A stretch of 64,000 bases of DNA from Prevotella sp. (GTDB lineage: Bacteria; Bacteroidota; Bacteroidia; Bacteroidales; Bacteroidaceae): positions 310,001-374,000 of the forward strand of contig JAFZIZ010000015.1 in assembly GCA_017554145.1 (NCBI GenBank). The letters are read 5' to 3'. Below are positions 50,808 through 59,940 of this stretch, one piece after another. The stretch's first letter is position 1. Each line of letters begins with the position of its first letter. Under the pieces are notes generated by a model, which worked only from the letters and a program-made list of their open reading frames with translations, was not told where the DNA came from and ran no database searches. The translations under genes and the position numbers were made by a program.

Positions 50808-50843
50808 TTTATTTGAGTATTTCCGAGACGTAGCCTAACTTCA

Positions 50844-50859
50844 ATTATAAGCTTATAAT
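50844..50859. promoter_or_regulatory. Perfect 16-bp palindrome in the purL-MATE gap
   Basis: ATTATAAGCTTATAAT is its own reverse complement. It lies between the divergent promoters and directly beside the distal minus-strand TATCTTTG box. It may be an operator. Confidence 0.4.
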
Positions 50860-50907
50860 CAAAGATACACAAATAATTCGTTTTACTCAGTAATTCAATT
50901 AAATAAA

Positions 50908-50939
50908 TTTGTTTTTTCGCTCACTTATTTGTATCTTTG
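50908..50939 (+). promoter_or_regulatory. Promoter of the MATE operon
   Basis: TTTG (50908-50911), exactly 20 nt, TATCTTTG (50932-50939); leader of about 20 nt. Confidence 0.8.
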
Positions 50940-50963
50940 CAAAAGATTATGAGATGATATTGC

Positions 50964-52322
50964 ATGGAAAATAAGCAAGCAACACTTGAGTTAGGTACAA
51001 AGCCTGTGGGAAGGCTGTTGACGCAATACGCCCTTCCCGCTATCGTGGCTATGACAGCCTCAAGTCTATATAATATTATTGACCGCGCCTTTATTGGACA
51101 GATAGTGGGTCCGGAGGCGATTGCCGGCTTGGGTATCACGTTCCCCTTTATGAACCTCAGTGCAGCCTTTGGAGCAGCTGTAGGTGTGGGAGCCTCAACG
51201 TGTATTAGCGTAAAACTGGGTCAGAGAGACTATAAGAGAGCGCAGCAACTGTTGGGAAACACTGTGACGCTCAATCTGATTATAGGTTTCCTCTTCATGG
51301 TGGTGTGCCTTATCTTCCTCGATCCTATTCTGCGTTTCTTTGGAGCGTCGGATGTGACACTGCCATACGCCCGTGAGTTCATGATCGTTATCCTATTGGG
51401 TAACATGGTGACTCACATGTATTTCGGAATGAATGCCGTACTCAGGGCAGCAGGTAAACCCCGTCACGCGATGTATGCCACGCTCTTCACGGTGGGTATG
51501 AATATCATCTTGATTATCGCCTTCGTATGGTGGTTCCGTTGGGGTATCCGAGGAGCCGCTCTTGCCACGATTACTTCTCAGACGATGGCGATGTGTTGGC
51601 AACTTTGGATATTCTCGGATAAGAAAGAGTTGCTACACCTGAAGCGTGGAATCTATAAGTTAAAAGCCAATTTGGTACGTAACATCATTTCGATAGGTAT
51701 CTCTCCTTTCCTGATGAATGTCACCTCCTGTATCATCGTTATCTTCATGAACAACCAGTTTGTGCGCTATGGCGGAGACATGGCGGTTGGTGCCTATTCC
51801 ATTGCCAATTCGGTGGTGATGATGTTCTTTATGTTCGTCATGGGTATGATACAGGGTATGCAACCCATCGTAGGATATAACTTTGGTGCAGAGCGTTTTG
51901 ACCGTATGTTCCGTTGTTTGTGGTTGACCATTGCTGCTGCGACTTCTATCCTGTTGGTAGGTTGGGGATTGTCCATGCTCTTCCCGAGCCAAATAGCCCG
52001 TATCTTCACTACCGACCAGACGCTGATTCGTATGGCAGCACGTGGTATCCAAATCGATATGATGGTATTCTTCGTCGTAGGCTCTCAGGCGGTTATCACC
52101 AACTTCTTCCAGTGCATTGGCAAGGTAAAGATTTCTATCTTCCTGAGTCTCTCACGCCAGTTGATCCTGTTGTTGCCAATGGCGTATGTATTTCCCTTGT
52201 TTTGGGATTTGGATGGTGTATGGTATGCGATGCCGGCCAGTGACTTCGGCTCATTTGCGATGACGATTCCTTTGTTAATATGGTATATCAAAAAACTAAA
52301 TAAAAGAAACATCAAAAGTTAA
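50964..52322 (+). CDS. MATE-family multidrug efflux transporter
   Basis: A 452-residue inner-membrane protein with 12 predicted helices in two similar halves (YALPAIVAMTASSLYNIIDRAFIGQIVG and ISIGISPFLMNVTSCIIVIFMNNQFVRYGG starts). The pattern GMIQGMQPIVGYNFGA is characteristic of the MATE family. It would export cationic compounds using Na+ or H+. First gene of a run MATE-kinase-phosphoesterase-rmlB with short gaps and no terminator seen. Confidence 0.95.
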   Translation: MENKQATLELGTKPVGRLLTQYALPAIVAMTASSLYNIIDRAFIGQIVGPEAIAGLGITFPFMNLSAAFGAAVGVGASTCISVKLGQRDYKRAQQLLGNTVTLNLIIGFLFMVVCLIFLDPILRFFGASDVTLPYAREFMIVILLGNMVTHMYFGMNAVLRAAGKPRHAMYATLFTVGMNIILIIAFVWWFRWGIRGAALATITSQTMAMCWQLWIFSDKKELLHLKRGIYKLKANLVRNIISIGISPFLMNVTSCIIVIFMNNQFVRYGGDMAVGAYSIANSVVMMFFMFVMGMIQGMQPIVGYNFGAERFDRMFRCLWLTIAAATSILLVGWGLSMLFPSQIARIFTTDQTLIRMAARGIQIDMMVFFVVGSQAVITNFFQCIGKVKISIFLSLSRQLILLLPMAYVFPLFWDLDGVWYAMPASDFGSFAMTIPLLIWYIKKLNKRNIKS

Positions 52323-52334
52323 TCAATAGAAGTG

Positions 52335-52955
52335 ATGGAGAAAAAGCATATTATCATCAATGTCGGAAGACAGTTAGGCAGTGGCGGACATGATATCGCC
52401 CGTATGCTTGCCATGGACTTCAACGCGAAGTATTATGATCGTGAATTGCTCAACCTTGCAGCGAAGGAGAGTGGTTTCAGCGAGAAGGTTTTTGAGTTGC
52501 ACGACGAACAGCGTGGGTTCTTCAAGTCGTTGCGCCAGTATGTGCCGTTTGTTGGCGATAGTAGTATCTATGCCAATAATATTTCACAAGAGAACCTGTT
52601 TAAGTTTCAGAGTGATGCAATCCGTAAGGCAGCGCAGGAAGGTAGTTGTGTATTTGTTGGTCGTTGTGCCGACTATGTATTGCGCGACTTCGACAATGTA
52701 GTGAACGTGTTCATCTCAGCCTCGAAGCGCTTCCGTATTGACCAGATTATGGCAAAGCAGAAAATCGACAAAAACGCTGCTCTGAAGTTTATCCAGCAGA
52801 GGGAGGCTACACGTGCTGCTTACTATAATTACTATACAGGCAAGAAATGGGGAAGTTCAGAGTCTTATGATCTCTGTATCGATGCCAGTGTTCTTGGACT
52901 ACAAGCCACCGAGAAGTTTATTGCTGACTTTGTTAGAAAGAAATTCGGATTATGA
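52335..52955 (+). CDS. Cytidylate kinase-like family protein
   Basis: A 206-residue P-loop protein. The start IIINVGRQLGSGGHDIARMLA holds a P-loop-like GRQLGSGG; YYDRELLNLAAKESG and VFVGRCADYVLRD follow the cytidylate-kinase-like pattern (AAA_26 group), which is distinct from genuine Cmk. Substrate unknown. GTG at 52332 directly precedes the ATG chosen. It overlaps the following phosphoesterase by 4 bp. Confidence 0.88.
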   Translation: MEKKHIIINVGRQLGSGGHDIARMLAMDFNAKYYDRELLNLAAKESGFSEKVFELHDEQRGFFKSLRQYVPFVGDSSIYANNISQENLFKFQSDAIRKAAQEGSCVFVGRCADYVLRDFDNVVNVFISASKRFRIDQIMAKQKIDKNAALKFIQQREATRAAYYNYYTGKKWGSSESYDLCIDASVLGLQATEKFIADFVRKKFGL

Positions 52956-53446
52956 AGAAGATAGGTATCATCAGTGACACCCATAGTTTTTGGGACGATA
53001 AGTATCTGCACTATTTCGAACCTTGCGACGAGATATGGCATGCTGGTGATATCGGCTCGACAGAAGTAGCAGACCGACTGGCGGAGTTTCGTCCGTTACG
53101 TGCTGTCTGTGGTAACTGCGATGGAGGTGACTTACGACTGATGTATCCCGAAGTGTTGCGATGGAAATGTGAAGACATGGAAGTGCTGATGAAACATATC
53201 GGAGGTTATCCAGGCAATTACGACTATAGCATTCGCGGACAGATCTATGCTTCACCGCCACAACTCTTCATCGCAGGACATTCGCATATCCTGAAAGTGA
53301 AGTTTGATAAGACACTGAACTTGCTGCATATTAACCCAGGGGCTGCAGGTATGCAGGGATGGCATAAGGAGCGGACATTAGTTCGCCTTACCATCGACGG
53401 CAAGGAGTTTAAAGACTGTGAGGTCATCACATTAGGAAAACATTAA
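52952..53446 (+). CDS. YfcE/MJ0936-type metallophosphoesterase
   Basis: A 164-residue cytoplasmic phosphodiesterase. Metal-binding motifs are complete: GIISDTHS, WHAGDIGS, VCGNCDGG, and AGHSHILKV with the NPGAAG end motif. Members hydrolyse simple phosphodiesters in vitro; the natural substrate is unknown. Translationally coupled to the kinase-like gene by ATGA overlap. Confidence 0.94.
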   Translation: MKKIGIISDTHSFWDDKYLHYFEPCDEIWHAGDIGSTEVADRLAEFRPLRAVCGNCDGGDLRLMYPEVLRWKCEDMEVLMKHIGGYPGNYDYSIRGQIYASPPQLFIAGHSHILKVKFDKTLNLLHINPGAAGMQGWHKERTLVRLTIDGKEFKDCEVITLGKH

Positions 53447-53461
53447 AAAGAAAGGAAAGAT

Positions 53462-54649
53462 ATGAAACGTACAATTGTCATTACCGGTGGCGCAGGCTTT
53501 ATAGGTAGTCATGTGGTGCGCCTGTTTGTAAACAAGTATCCCGATTATCACATCATCAATCTTGACAAGTTGACGTATGCTGGCAATCTGGCAAACCTGA
53601 AGGATATCGAGGACAAACCCAACTATGAGTTTGTGAAGATGGATATCTGCGATTTCGATGCCTTCTACAAGCTGATGCAGGACAAGAAGGTAGATGGTAT
53701 CATCCATCTTGCTGCCGAGAGTCATGTAGACCGTTCCATCAAGGATCCATTTACCTTTGCCAAGACCAACGTGATGGGAACATTGTCTTTGCTGCAGGCT
53801 GCCAAACTCTATTGGGAGTCATTGCCTGAGCGTTATGTGATGGTGTCCCCGTCAAACGGGGAAACCCCAGAGGGAAAGGGGCAAAGAATTCCTTGCAGAT
53901 TTTATCATATTAGTACCGATGAGGTGTATGGCGCACTTGAACTGACACATCCAGAGGGTATCGAGCCTCCATTCTCTACGACGGCTTCTTCTTCAGAGCA
54001 TCATCTGGCATACGGTGACAAGTTCTTCTTGGAGACCACGAAGTACAATCCACATTCTCCTTATAGTGCTGCCAAGGCTTCGAGCGATCACTTTGTTCGT
54101 GCCTATCATGATACTTATGGAATGCCCGTCATTGTAACGAACTGTTCGAATAACTACGGACCCTATCAGTTCCCTGAGAAACTGATTCCGTTGTTTATCA
54201 ATAATATCCGTCACCGTAAGCCGTTGCCTGTCTATGGTAAGGGTGAGAATGTGCGCGACTGGTTGTTTGTCGAGGATCATGCCCGTGCCATCGACCTGAT
54301 TTTCCATCAGGGTATGATAGCTGAGACGTATAATATCGGTGGCTTCAACGAGTGGAAGAACATCGACATTATCAAGGTGGTGATTAATACCGTCGACAGA
54401 TTGTTAGGACGTCCTGAAGGTGCAGATATGGATTTGATTACCTTCGTGACCGACCGTGCAGGACATGATCTGCGCTATGCCATTGACTCTACGAAACTCC
54501 AGAAGGAACTCGGATGGGAGCCTTCGTTACAGTTCGAGGAGGGCATAGAGAAGACAGTCCGCTGGTATCTCGACAATCAGGAGTGGCTGGACAATGTGAC
54601 GTCTGGTGACTACCAGAAGTATTATGATAATATGTATGCTAACCGATAA
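53462..54649 (+). CDS. rmlB: dTDP-glucose 4,6-dehydratase
   Basis: A 395-residue short-chain dehydrogenase converting dTDP-glucose to dTDP-4-keto-6-deoxyglucose. NAD motif [14 protein letters not shown], active-site ISTDEVYG and [10 protein letters not shown] (Tyr-Lys), and [14 protein letters not shown] are diagnostic. Residues about 134-146 ([13 protein letters not shown]) form a short extra loop before the conserved [11 protein letters not shown], encoded by a GC-rich self-complementary segment. It feeds the FdtA/FdtB-like enzymes 2-4 kb downstream. No RmlA gene is in the window. Confidence 0.96.
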   Translation: MKRTIVITGGAGFIGSHVVRLFVNKYPDYHIINLDKLTYAGNLANLKDIEDKPNYEFVKMDICDFDAFYKLMQDKKVDGIIHLAAESHVDRSIKDPFTFAKTNVMGTLSLLQAAKLYWESLPERYVMVSPSNGETPEGKGQRIPCRFYHISTDEVYGALELTHPEGIEPPFSTTASSSEHHLAYGDKFFLETTKYNPHSPYSAAKASSDHFVRAYHDTYGMPVIVTNCSNNYGPYQFPEKLIPLFINNIRHRKPLPVYGKGENVRDWLFVEDHARAIDLIFHQGMIAETYNIGGFNEWKNIDIIKVVINTVDRLLGRPEGADMDLITFVTDRAGHDLRYAIDSTKLQKELGWEPSLQFEEGIEKTVRWYLDNQEWLDNVTSGDYQKYYDNMYANR

Positions 54650-54663
54650 AAACTATATTGATT

Positions 54664-55845
54664 ATGAAGAAGATTCTATTACTGGGAAGTGGTGAGTTAG
54701 GTAAGGAGTTTGTGATTGCAGCCAAACGTGCGGGTGCTTATGTAGTGGCTTGCGATCGCTATAACGATGCGCCTGCTATGCAGGTGGCTGATGAGCGTGA
54801 GGTATTCTCAATGCTCGATGGTGATGCCTTAACGGCTGCCGTCAAGAAGCATCAGCCTGATATCATCGTCCCTGAGATTGAAGCGATTCGTACAGAGCGC
54901 TTGTTCGATTTTGAGAAAGAGGGTATTCAGGTGGTTCCTTCGGCCCGTGCCGTTAACTTCACCATGAACCGTCGTGCCATCCGCGACCTTGCCTCTCGTG
55001 ACCTAGGTTTGCGTACAGCGAAGTATTTCTATGCTAAGACCTTTGATGAGTTCAAGAAGGCTGCCGATGAAATTGGTTTCCCCTGCGTGGTGAAACCTTT
55101 GATGTCGTCTTCTGGTCACGGACAGAGTTATGTGCACAACGATGACGAGTTGGAGCAGGCTTTCCGTGAGGCGATGGAAGGCAGTCGTGGTGATGTGAAG
55201 GAAGTGATCATTGAGGAGTTTATTGACTTCGAGTCAGAGTTCACATTGTTGACGGTAACGCAGAAGAACGCTCCAACCATCTTCTGTCCTCCTATCGGAC
55301 ACGTGCAGAAGGGTGGTGACTATCGTGAATCATGGCAGCCCTATAAGATTTCCGATGAGGCGCTCAAACAGGCTCAGAATATGGCGGACCAGGTGACGAA
55401 AGCGCTCACAGGTTATGGTATCTGGGGTGTAGAGTTTTTCCTTACCCGTCAGGGAGAAGTTATCTTCTCTGAGTTGTCACCCCGTCCACACGATACAGGT
55501 ATGGTAACACTTGGACATACCACCAATCTTTCAGAGTTTGAGTTGCATTTCCGTGCCGTGATGGGCTTGCCGATTGCAGGCATTCATCTGGAGCATGCAG
55601 GCGCCTCTGCTGTTATCCTCTCGCCTGAGGAGAAAGAGGGACCGCTGGATTATAACTTCATTGATGCATTGAAGGAAGACCGTACGCGCATCCGTATCTT
55701 CGGTAAGCCTGAGGCACATAAGGGTCGCCGTATGGGTGTTGTTCTCTGCTATGGTGAGTTAGGTGACGATGTCAATGCACTTCGTGACAAGGCAAAGCGT
55801 CTTGCTGCAACCGTATTAGGTACTGATCCTTATATGAAGAAATAA
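54664..55845 (+). CDS. purT: Formate-dependent phosphoribosylglycinamide formyltransferase
   Basis: A 393-residue ATP-grasp enzyme that adds formate to GAR in purine synthesis. [51 protein letters not shown] and the metal-binding [15 protein letters not shown] segments match PurT. It sits inside the amino-sugar gene run between rmlB and the acyltransferase, an odd place for a purine gene; purL lies 4 kb away on the other strand. Start ATG 54664 replaces an unlikely TTG. Confidence 0.96.
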   Translation: MKKILLLGSGELGKEFVIAAKRAGAYVVACDRYNDAPAMQVADEREVFSMLDGDALTAAVKKHQPDIIVPEIEAIRTERLFDFEKEGIQVVPSARAVNFTMNRRAIRDLASRDLGLRTAKYFYAKTFDEFKKAADEIGFPCVVKPLMSSSGHGQSYVHNDDELEQAFREAMEGSRGDVKEVIIEEFIDFESEFTLLTVTQKNAPTIFCPPIGHVQKGGDYRESWQPYKISDEALKQAQNMADQVTKALTGYGIWGVEFFLTRQGEVIFSELSPRPHDTGMVTLGHTTNLSEFELHFRAVMGLPIAGIHLEHAGASAVILSPEEKEGPLDYNFIDALKEDRTRIRIFGKPEAHKGRRMGVVLCYGELGDDVNALRDKAKRLAATVLGTDPYMKK

Positions 55846-55849
55846 GAGA

Positions 55850-56794
55850 ATGATAGCGACGCTACAATCATTGCGATTTGTGTTTGTTATGTTAATCTTC
55901 CTGTCGCATTTCGCATACAGGGATATTCAAGCATTAGACGCAGGCGGTGATTGTGGCGTTGCTTTTTTCTTTCTGCTTAGTGGTTTTGTACTTTCTTTAG
56001 GCTATGGAAGGAAGATTTATGATGGGACTTTCTGTTATGGACGTTTCCTGAAACGTCGTTTTCTGAAACTCTATCCTCTTCATCTTCTTTGCCTCATCTT
56101 CTTCTTGGTAGTAGGTAAGGTAAGCCTTGACTGGTCCGTTCTTTTGAATGTTTTACTGTTACAGGCGTGGATACCAAATCCTGATTACTATTTCTCTTGC
56201 AATAGTGTGTCGTGGTTTTTGTCTTGCCTGTTCTTCTGCTATATTCTCTTTCCGTTTGCTTATAAGCGTGTATCTGTTAGATGGCTTTCTCTTATTCTTG
56301 TGGGGTATGTGATAGTCTATCTTTTGATTCCCTATGAGAAAGTAAATGCCATTCTTTATGTAAATCCGTTAGTGCGTTTTGTTGACTTCTATCTGGGTAT
56401 GTTTCTATGTCAGGTTTATGAGCGCAGAGGGAAACTTAATGTTCCTCAATGGACAGAACTGATAATCGTACTGTTCTTATTGGCATCATTAGTACTTTAT
56501 CCTTATGTTGATGCCAAATTTCGTAATGCACCGCTATATTGGTTAGTGCTGATGCCATTGATATTTGTCTTTGCACAAGAAAAAGGATATCTGTCCAGAT
56601 GGTTGAAAACGAGATCCATGTTGTTTCTTGGTTCACTGAGTATGCCGTTGTTTCTTACCCATCAGATGTTGATTGGTATCATGTTACGACGACTACCTGA
56701 AATGTCAACCCCAATCATGCTGGCGGCCTGCATCTTTATTACGCTGATGGTGAGTTGGGGCATTCATATAATATTTTCCCGACTTTTACGTTAA
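55850..56794 (+). CDS. Acyltransferase-3 family membrane protein
   Basis: A 314-residue inner-membrane protein with about ten helices. The conserved FLSHFAYRDIQ (active His near 20), the FFLLSGFVLSLGYG and the Arg-rich FLKRRFLKLYPLHLL motifs define the OafA/acyltransferase-3 family, which O-acetylates surface sugars. It is a little shorter than usual. Starts 4 bp after purT, in the amino-sugar cluster. Confidence 0.92.
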   Translation: MIATLQSLRFVFVMLIFLSHFAYRDIQALDAGGDCGVAFFFLLSGFVLSLGYGRKIYDGTFCYGRFLKRRFLKLYPLHLLCLIFFLVVGKVSLDWSVLLNVLLLQAWIPNPDYYFSCNSVSWFLSCLFFCYILFPFAYKRVSVRWLSLILVGYVIVYLLIPYEKVNAILYVNPLVRFVDFYLGMFLCQVYERRGKLNVPQWTELIIVLFLLASLVLYPYVDAKFRNAPLYWLVLMPLIFVFAQEKGYLSRWLKTRSMLFLGSLSMPLFLTHQMLIGIMLRRLPEMSTPIMLAACIFITLMVSWGIHIIFSRLLR

Positions 56795-56801
56795 AAAGTA
56801 T

Positions 56802-57209
56802 ATGAAACAAGACAAAGCAAGGATTATAGACCTTCCGAAGATTGTAGACCCTCGTGGTAATCTGACAGTAGCGGAACAGATGAAGAATATACCATTCGAT
56901 ATTGCACGGGTTTATTGGACGTATGATGTACCATCTGGTGAACGTCGTGGTGGTCATGCTCATCGCACTTGTGAGGAGATTATCATTGCTGTCAGCGGTT
57001 CGTTTGACGTGGAGCTTTTTGATGGCAAAGAGCGTCAGACGTTTCATCTGAATCATCCGTATCAGGGGCTCTATGTGGGGACGGGTGTATGGCGTACGTT
57101 GGAAGATTTCTCAAGTGGATCCGTATGTCTTGTATTAGCTTCGGAGCTGTTTAACGAAGACGAATACATTTATGACTACGACGAATTCCTGCAAATCGTA
57201 AATGGTTAA
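56802..57209 (+). CDS. fdtA: dTDP-4-keto-6-deoxyhexose 3,4-ketoisomerase (FdtA/QdtA-like)
   Basis: A 135-residue cupin. LPKIVDPRGNLTVAEQ at the start, GERRGGHAHRTCEEIIIAVSG with the active-site HAH pair, and the aromatic YQGLYVGTGVWRTLEDF are typical for the FdtA/QdtA group. FdtA gives a galacto product (toward Fuc3NAc), QdtA a gluco product (toward Qui3NAc); the sequence alone does not decide. It uses the product of RmlB and feeds the aminotransferase at 58168. Confidence 0.9.
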   Translation: MKQDKARIIDLPKIVDPRGNLTVAEQMKNIPFDIARVYWTYDVPSGERRGGHAHRTCEEIIIAVSGSFDVELFDGKERQTFHLNHPYQGLYVGTGVWRTLEDFSSGSVCLVLASELFNEDEYIYDYDEFLQIVNG

Positions 57210-57232
57210 TTGTCCAATAGTAAATATCCCAG

Positions 57233-58171
57233 ATGTTTGAGATTGTACGCTATACCCCTGACCGTAAGGACGAGTGGAATGCTTTCGTTGCCAGTTCAAA
57301 GAATGGTACGTTCCTCTTCAACCGCGACTACATGGACTACCATAGCGACCGTTTTGAGGACTTCTCACTGATGTTCTATCGTGAGGGTAGTCTATATGGA
57401 CTGATGCCTGCCAACCGGAAAGGTGATATTTTCCAGTCACATGCTGGATTAACCTATGGCGGACTTGTCATGGATTCCCAAACGACGGTAGCGGCAACAG
57501 TCGAACTGTTTCGTGAACTGAATGATTATTTACGTGATGAGGGTTTCCATCATGTGTTCTATAAGTGCATACCATGGATGTATCATCAGATGGCTGCCGA
57601 GGAGGATCTCTATGCAATTGTTCGAACATGTGACGCCCGACTCGTTAACCGTGATTTGGGAACAGTCATTATTCAGCGTAACGCTATCCGATGGGAGAGA
57701 GTGCGACGCCGTGCACTCAAACGTGCAATCGAGGCAGGCATTACTGTTGAACGCAGCAACGACTATGCTGGTTTCTGGAATGTGCTCTGTGATAATCTGG
57801 CGCAGACCTACAACTCCAAGCCCGTCCACACATTGGCAGAGATAGAACTACTGCATTCGCGTTTCCCAGACAATATCGTGCTCTATGTGGCCAAGAAAGA
57901 TGAGGAAATACTTGCAGGCATCGTCATTTACGTTAGTTCACAGGTGGCTCGTGCACAATATAGTTCCGCCACACCTCTTGGCAAACAATTGGGAGCCATC
58001 GACATCATCTACGATCGCATCATCCATCGCGACTATGCCAGTCTCCCGTATTTCGAGTTTGGCACGTCGGCGCTTGGAGATACGAATGTCATCAACGAGT
58101 CTTTGGTGTTCCAAAAGGAAGGCTTTGGTGGTCGGGGAATATGTTTTGACAGATACGAATGGGAACTATGA
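57233..58171 (+). CDS. FemAB-like GNAT-fold acyltransferase
   Basis: A 312-residue cytoplasmic protein with the double-GNAT layout of the FemAB/peptidoglycan-bridge group: [23 protein letters not shown] at the start, and [22 protein letters not shown] in the second half. Placed between the FdtA-like isomerase and the FdtB-like aminotransferase, and no FdtC-type hexapeptide acetyltransferase is nearby, so it may N-acylate the amino sugar. This role is inferred from position. Its stop overlaps the next ATG. Confidence 0.82.
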   Translation: MFEIVRYTPDRKDEWNAFVASSKNGTFLFNRDYMDYHSDRFEDFSLMFYREGSLYGLMPANRKGDIFQSHAGLTYGGLVMDSQTTVAATVELFRELNDYLRDEGFHHVFYKCIPWMYHQMAAEEDLYAIVRTCDARLVNRDLGTVIIQRNAIRWERVRRRALKRAIEAGITVERSNDYAGFWNVLCDNLAQTYNSKPVHTLAEIELLHSRFPDNIVLYVAKKDEEILAGIVIYVSSQVARAQYSSATPLGKQLGAIDIIYDRIIHRDYASLPYFEFGTSALGDTNVINESLVFQKEGFGGRGICFDRYEWEL

Positions 58172-59271
58172 TGAAATACTTGGATCTGAAAGCCATCAAC
58201 GCCCCCTATGAGCATGCTGCTGACGAGGTATTACAGAGCGGATGGTATCTCAAAGGCGAGGCTACTCGTCGTTTTGAGGAGCATTATGCGGAGTATATAG
58301 GTACGAAATACTGTATCGGTTGCGGCAATGGACTCGAAGCCCTGACGCTTATCTTCCGTGCCTATAAGGAAATGGGCGTGATGCAAGAAGGAGATGAGGT
58401 CATCGCCCCTGCCAACACATATATTGCTTCTATACTTGCTATTACGGAGAATCGCCTGAAGCCTATACTCGTAGAGCCAGACATCAATACACTCCAAATA
58501 GACGACCGCCTCATTGAGCATGCTATCACCCCTCGCACCCGCGCCATCATGATTGTTCATCTCTATGGTCGTTGTGCCTATACCGATAGGATAGGGGATA
58601 TCTGCCGCAAATATAATCTCAAGCTCATCGAAGACAATGCCCAGGCGCACGGCTGTACATATCTCTCACCTCTCACCTCTCATCTCTCCAAAAAAACTGG
58701 CTCCCTCGGCGATGCTGCCGGTCATAGTTTCTATCCCACAAAGAATCTTGGCGCTTTTGGTGATGCAGGTGCTGTGACGACTGATGATACTGAACTGGCA
58801 GAGATTATTTCCGCTTTAGGAAATTATGGAAGTCAGAAGAAATACGTCTTTGACTATCTGGGTCGTAACTCCCGCATGGATGACGTACAAGCTGCCATAT
58901 TGGATGCAAAACTGAAAGATCTCGATGTCGCCAATCAGCGACGTAAAGAGATTGCCGCTATCTATATGGAAAAAGTGAAACATCCCGATATCCTGATACC
59001 ACAGAGTAATCGCGACAGTGTATGGCATATCTTCCCTATATTGTCGCCTCGTCGCGATGTATTGCGACAGTATCTGTTGGAGCATGGTGTAGAAACGGAG
59101 ATTCATTACCCCATACCGCCTCATCAGCAACGCTGCTATCCAGGGTGGAACACGCTTTCGCTTCCCATCACAGAGCGTATCCATCAGCAGGAACTTTCGT
59201 TACCATGCTATCCGGCTATGACAAAAGAAGAGGCCAACCAAGTGGTCAGCCTCCTCAATATATTTCATTGA
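58168..59271 (+). CDS. fdtB: dTDP-3-keto-6-deoxyhexose aminotransferase (FdtB-like, DegT/DnrJ family)
   Basis: A 367-residue PLP enzyme. [30 protein letters not shown] (PLP-binding Asp) and [20 protein letters not shown] with the Schiff-base Lys define the sugar aminotransferase class acting at C3. Residues about 165-178 are an in-frame heptamer-repeat insertion between AHGC and the conserved [14 protein letters not shown] 58168 overlaps the FemAB-like stop (ATGA); ATG 58171 is an alternative. Last gene of the run; convergent with lutC 5 bp away, no terminator seen. Confidence 0.92.
   Translation: MMKYLDLKAINAPYEHAADEVLQSGWYLKGEATRRFEEHYAEYIGTKYCIGCGNGLEALTLIFRAYKEMGVMQEGDEVIAPANTYIASILAITENRLKPILVEPDINTLQIDDRLIEHAITPRTRAIMIVHLYGRCAYTDRIGDICRKYNLKLIEDNAQAHGCTYLSPLTSHLSKKTGSLGDAAGHSFYPTKNLGAFGDAGAVTTDDTELAEIISALGNYGSQKKYVFDYLGRNSRMDDVQAAILDAKLKDLDVANQRRKEIAAIYMEKVKHPDILIPQSNRDSVWHIFPILSPRRDVLRQYLLEHGVETEIHYPIPPHQQRCYPGWNTLSLPITERIHQQELSLPCYPAMTKEEANQVVSLLNIFH
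58663..58690. repeat. 7-bp tandem repeats inside the fdtB-like gene
   Basis: Units CTCTCAC, CTCTCAC, CTCTCAT, CTCTCCA in frame, followed by an A7 tract. Confidence 0.85.
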
Positions 59272-59276
59272 CTATC

Positions 59277-59864
59277 TCATTCTTCCAATAGTAGCACAGT
59301 GGCACTGCGGGCAGCTTGGGCACCCATGACGAGGACCTGTGCGATGTCGGCGGTCTTCGAGGGACCACTGATAAACGTGCCGTAACCATAGTCGTTGAAC
59401 TCGATTCGTTTATATGCCTCATGCATATTATTTACGATTTGGCTTTTCGGCAACAGGATAACGAGGTTCTCAGAGATAAAGCAGACGGCTTTCTCCTTCA
59501 TCTGCTGGGGAATCCAGATACAGCCGTTCTCGGCAACACCAAACATGCCGCGTATCACACCAACATCCGTACCGTTCAGGTCATGCGCACGACCGACTTC
59601 ATCGGGATTACGCGTGGCAATAGTGATCTCGGGCAGATTCGATGCAATCTCCTTGGCATCGGGATATAGTTCCTTGATGAGCTCGTTGATGTTGCGACCT
59701 TTCTCCACCTCAATGGCATTGCCGCCTACACTTTTCGTCATGTTCATAAACTGAAGCAACGGGTCAGGGTAGCTGATGGCTTGAATATCACTCAAATCGG
59801 GCATGTCGAACTTCTCTCTGATATTTGCCCTGTATTTACTTAATATATCTTCTTTACTTGCCAT
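59277..59864 (-). CDS. lutC: Lactate utilisation protein C (LUD domain)
   Basis: A 195-residue cytoplasmic LUD-domain protein, one of three that together oxidise L-lactate to pyruvate. VGVIRGMFGVAENGCIWIPQ and YGYGTFISGPSKTADIAQVLVMGAQAARS are the conserved LutC motifs. Last gene of the minus-strand lldP-lutA-lutB-lutC operon. Its start is separated from lutB by a 66-bp gap made of 7-bp repeats. Confidence 0.94.
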   Translation of the reverse strand: MASKEDILSKYRANIREKFDMPDLSDIQAISYPDPLLQFMNMTKSVGGNAIEVEKGRNINELIKELYPDAKEIASNLPEITIATRNPDEVGRAHDLNGTDVGVIRGMFGVAENGCIWIPQQMKEKAVCFISENLVILLPKSQIVNNMHEAYKRIEFNDYGYGTFISGPSKTADIAQVLVMGAQAARSATVLLLEE

Positions 59865-59874
59865 AATATTTTAA

Positions 59875-59940
59875 CTTTTGGCTCTTGGCTCTTGGCTCTT
59901 AGCAATGTGCTAACAGCTAACAGCTAATGGCTAATTGCTA
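59875..59940. repeat. Array of 7-bp tandem repeats filling the lutB-lutC gap
   Basis: Nine whole units in register: CTTTTGG, CTCTTGG twice, CTCTTAG, CAATGTG, CTAACAG twice, CTAATGG, CTAATTG, then CTA, which is the lutB stop codon on the other strand. Only 10 bp of non-repeat remain before lutC. Confidence 0.9.
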
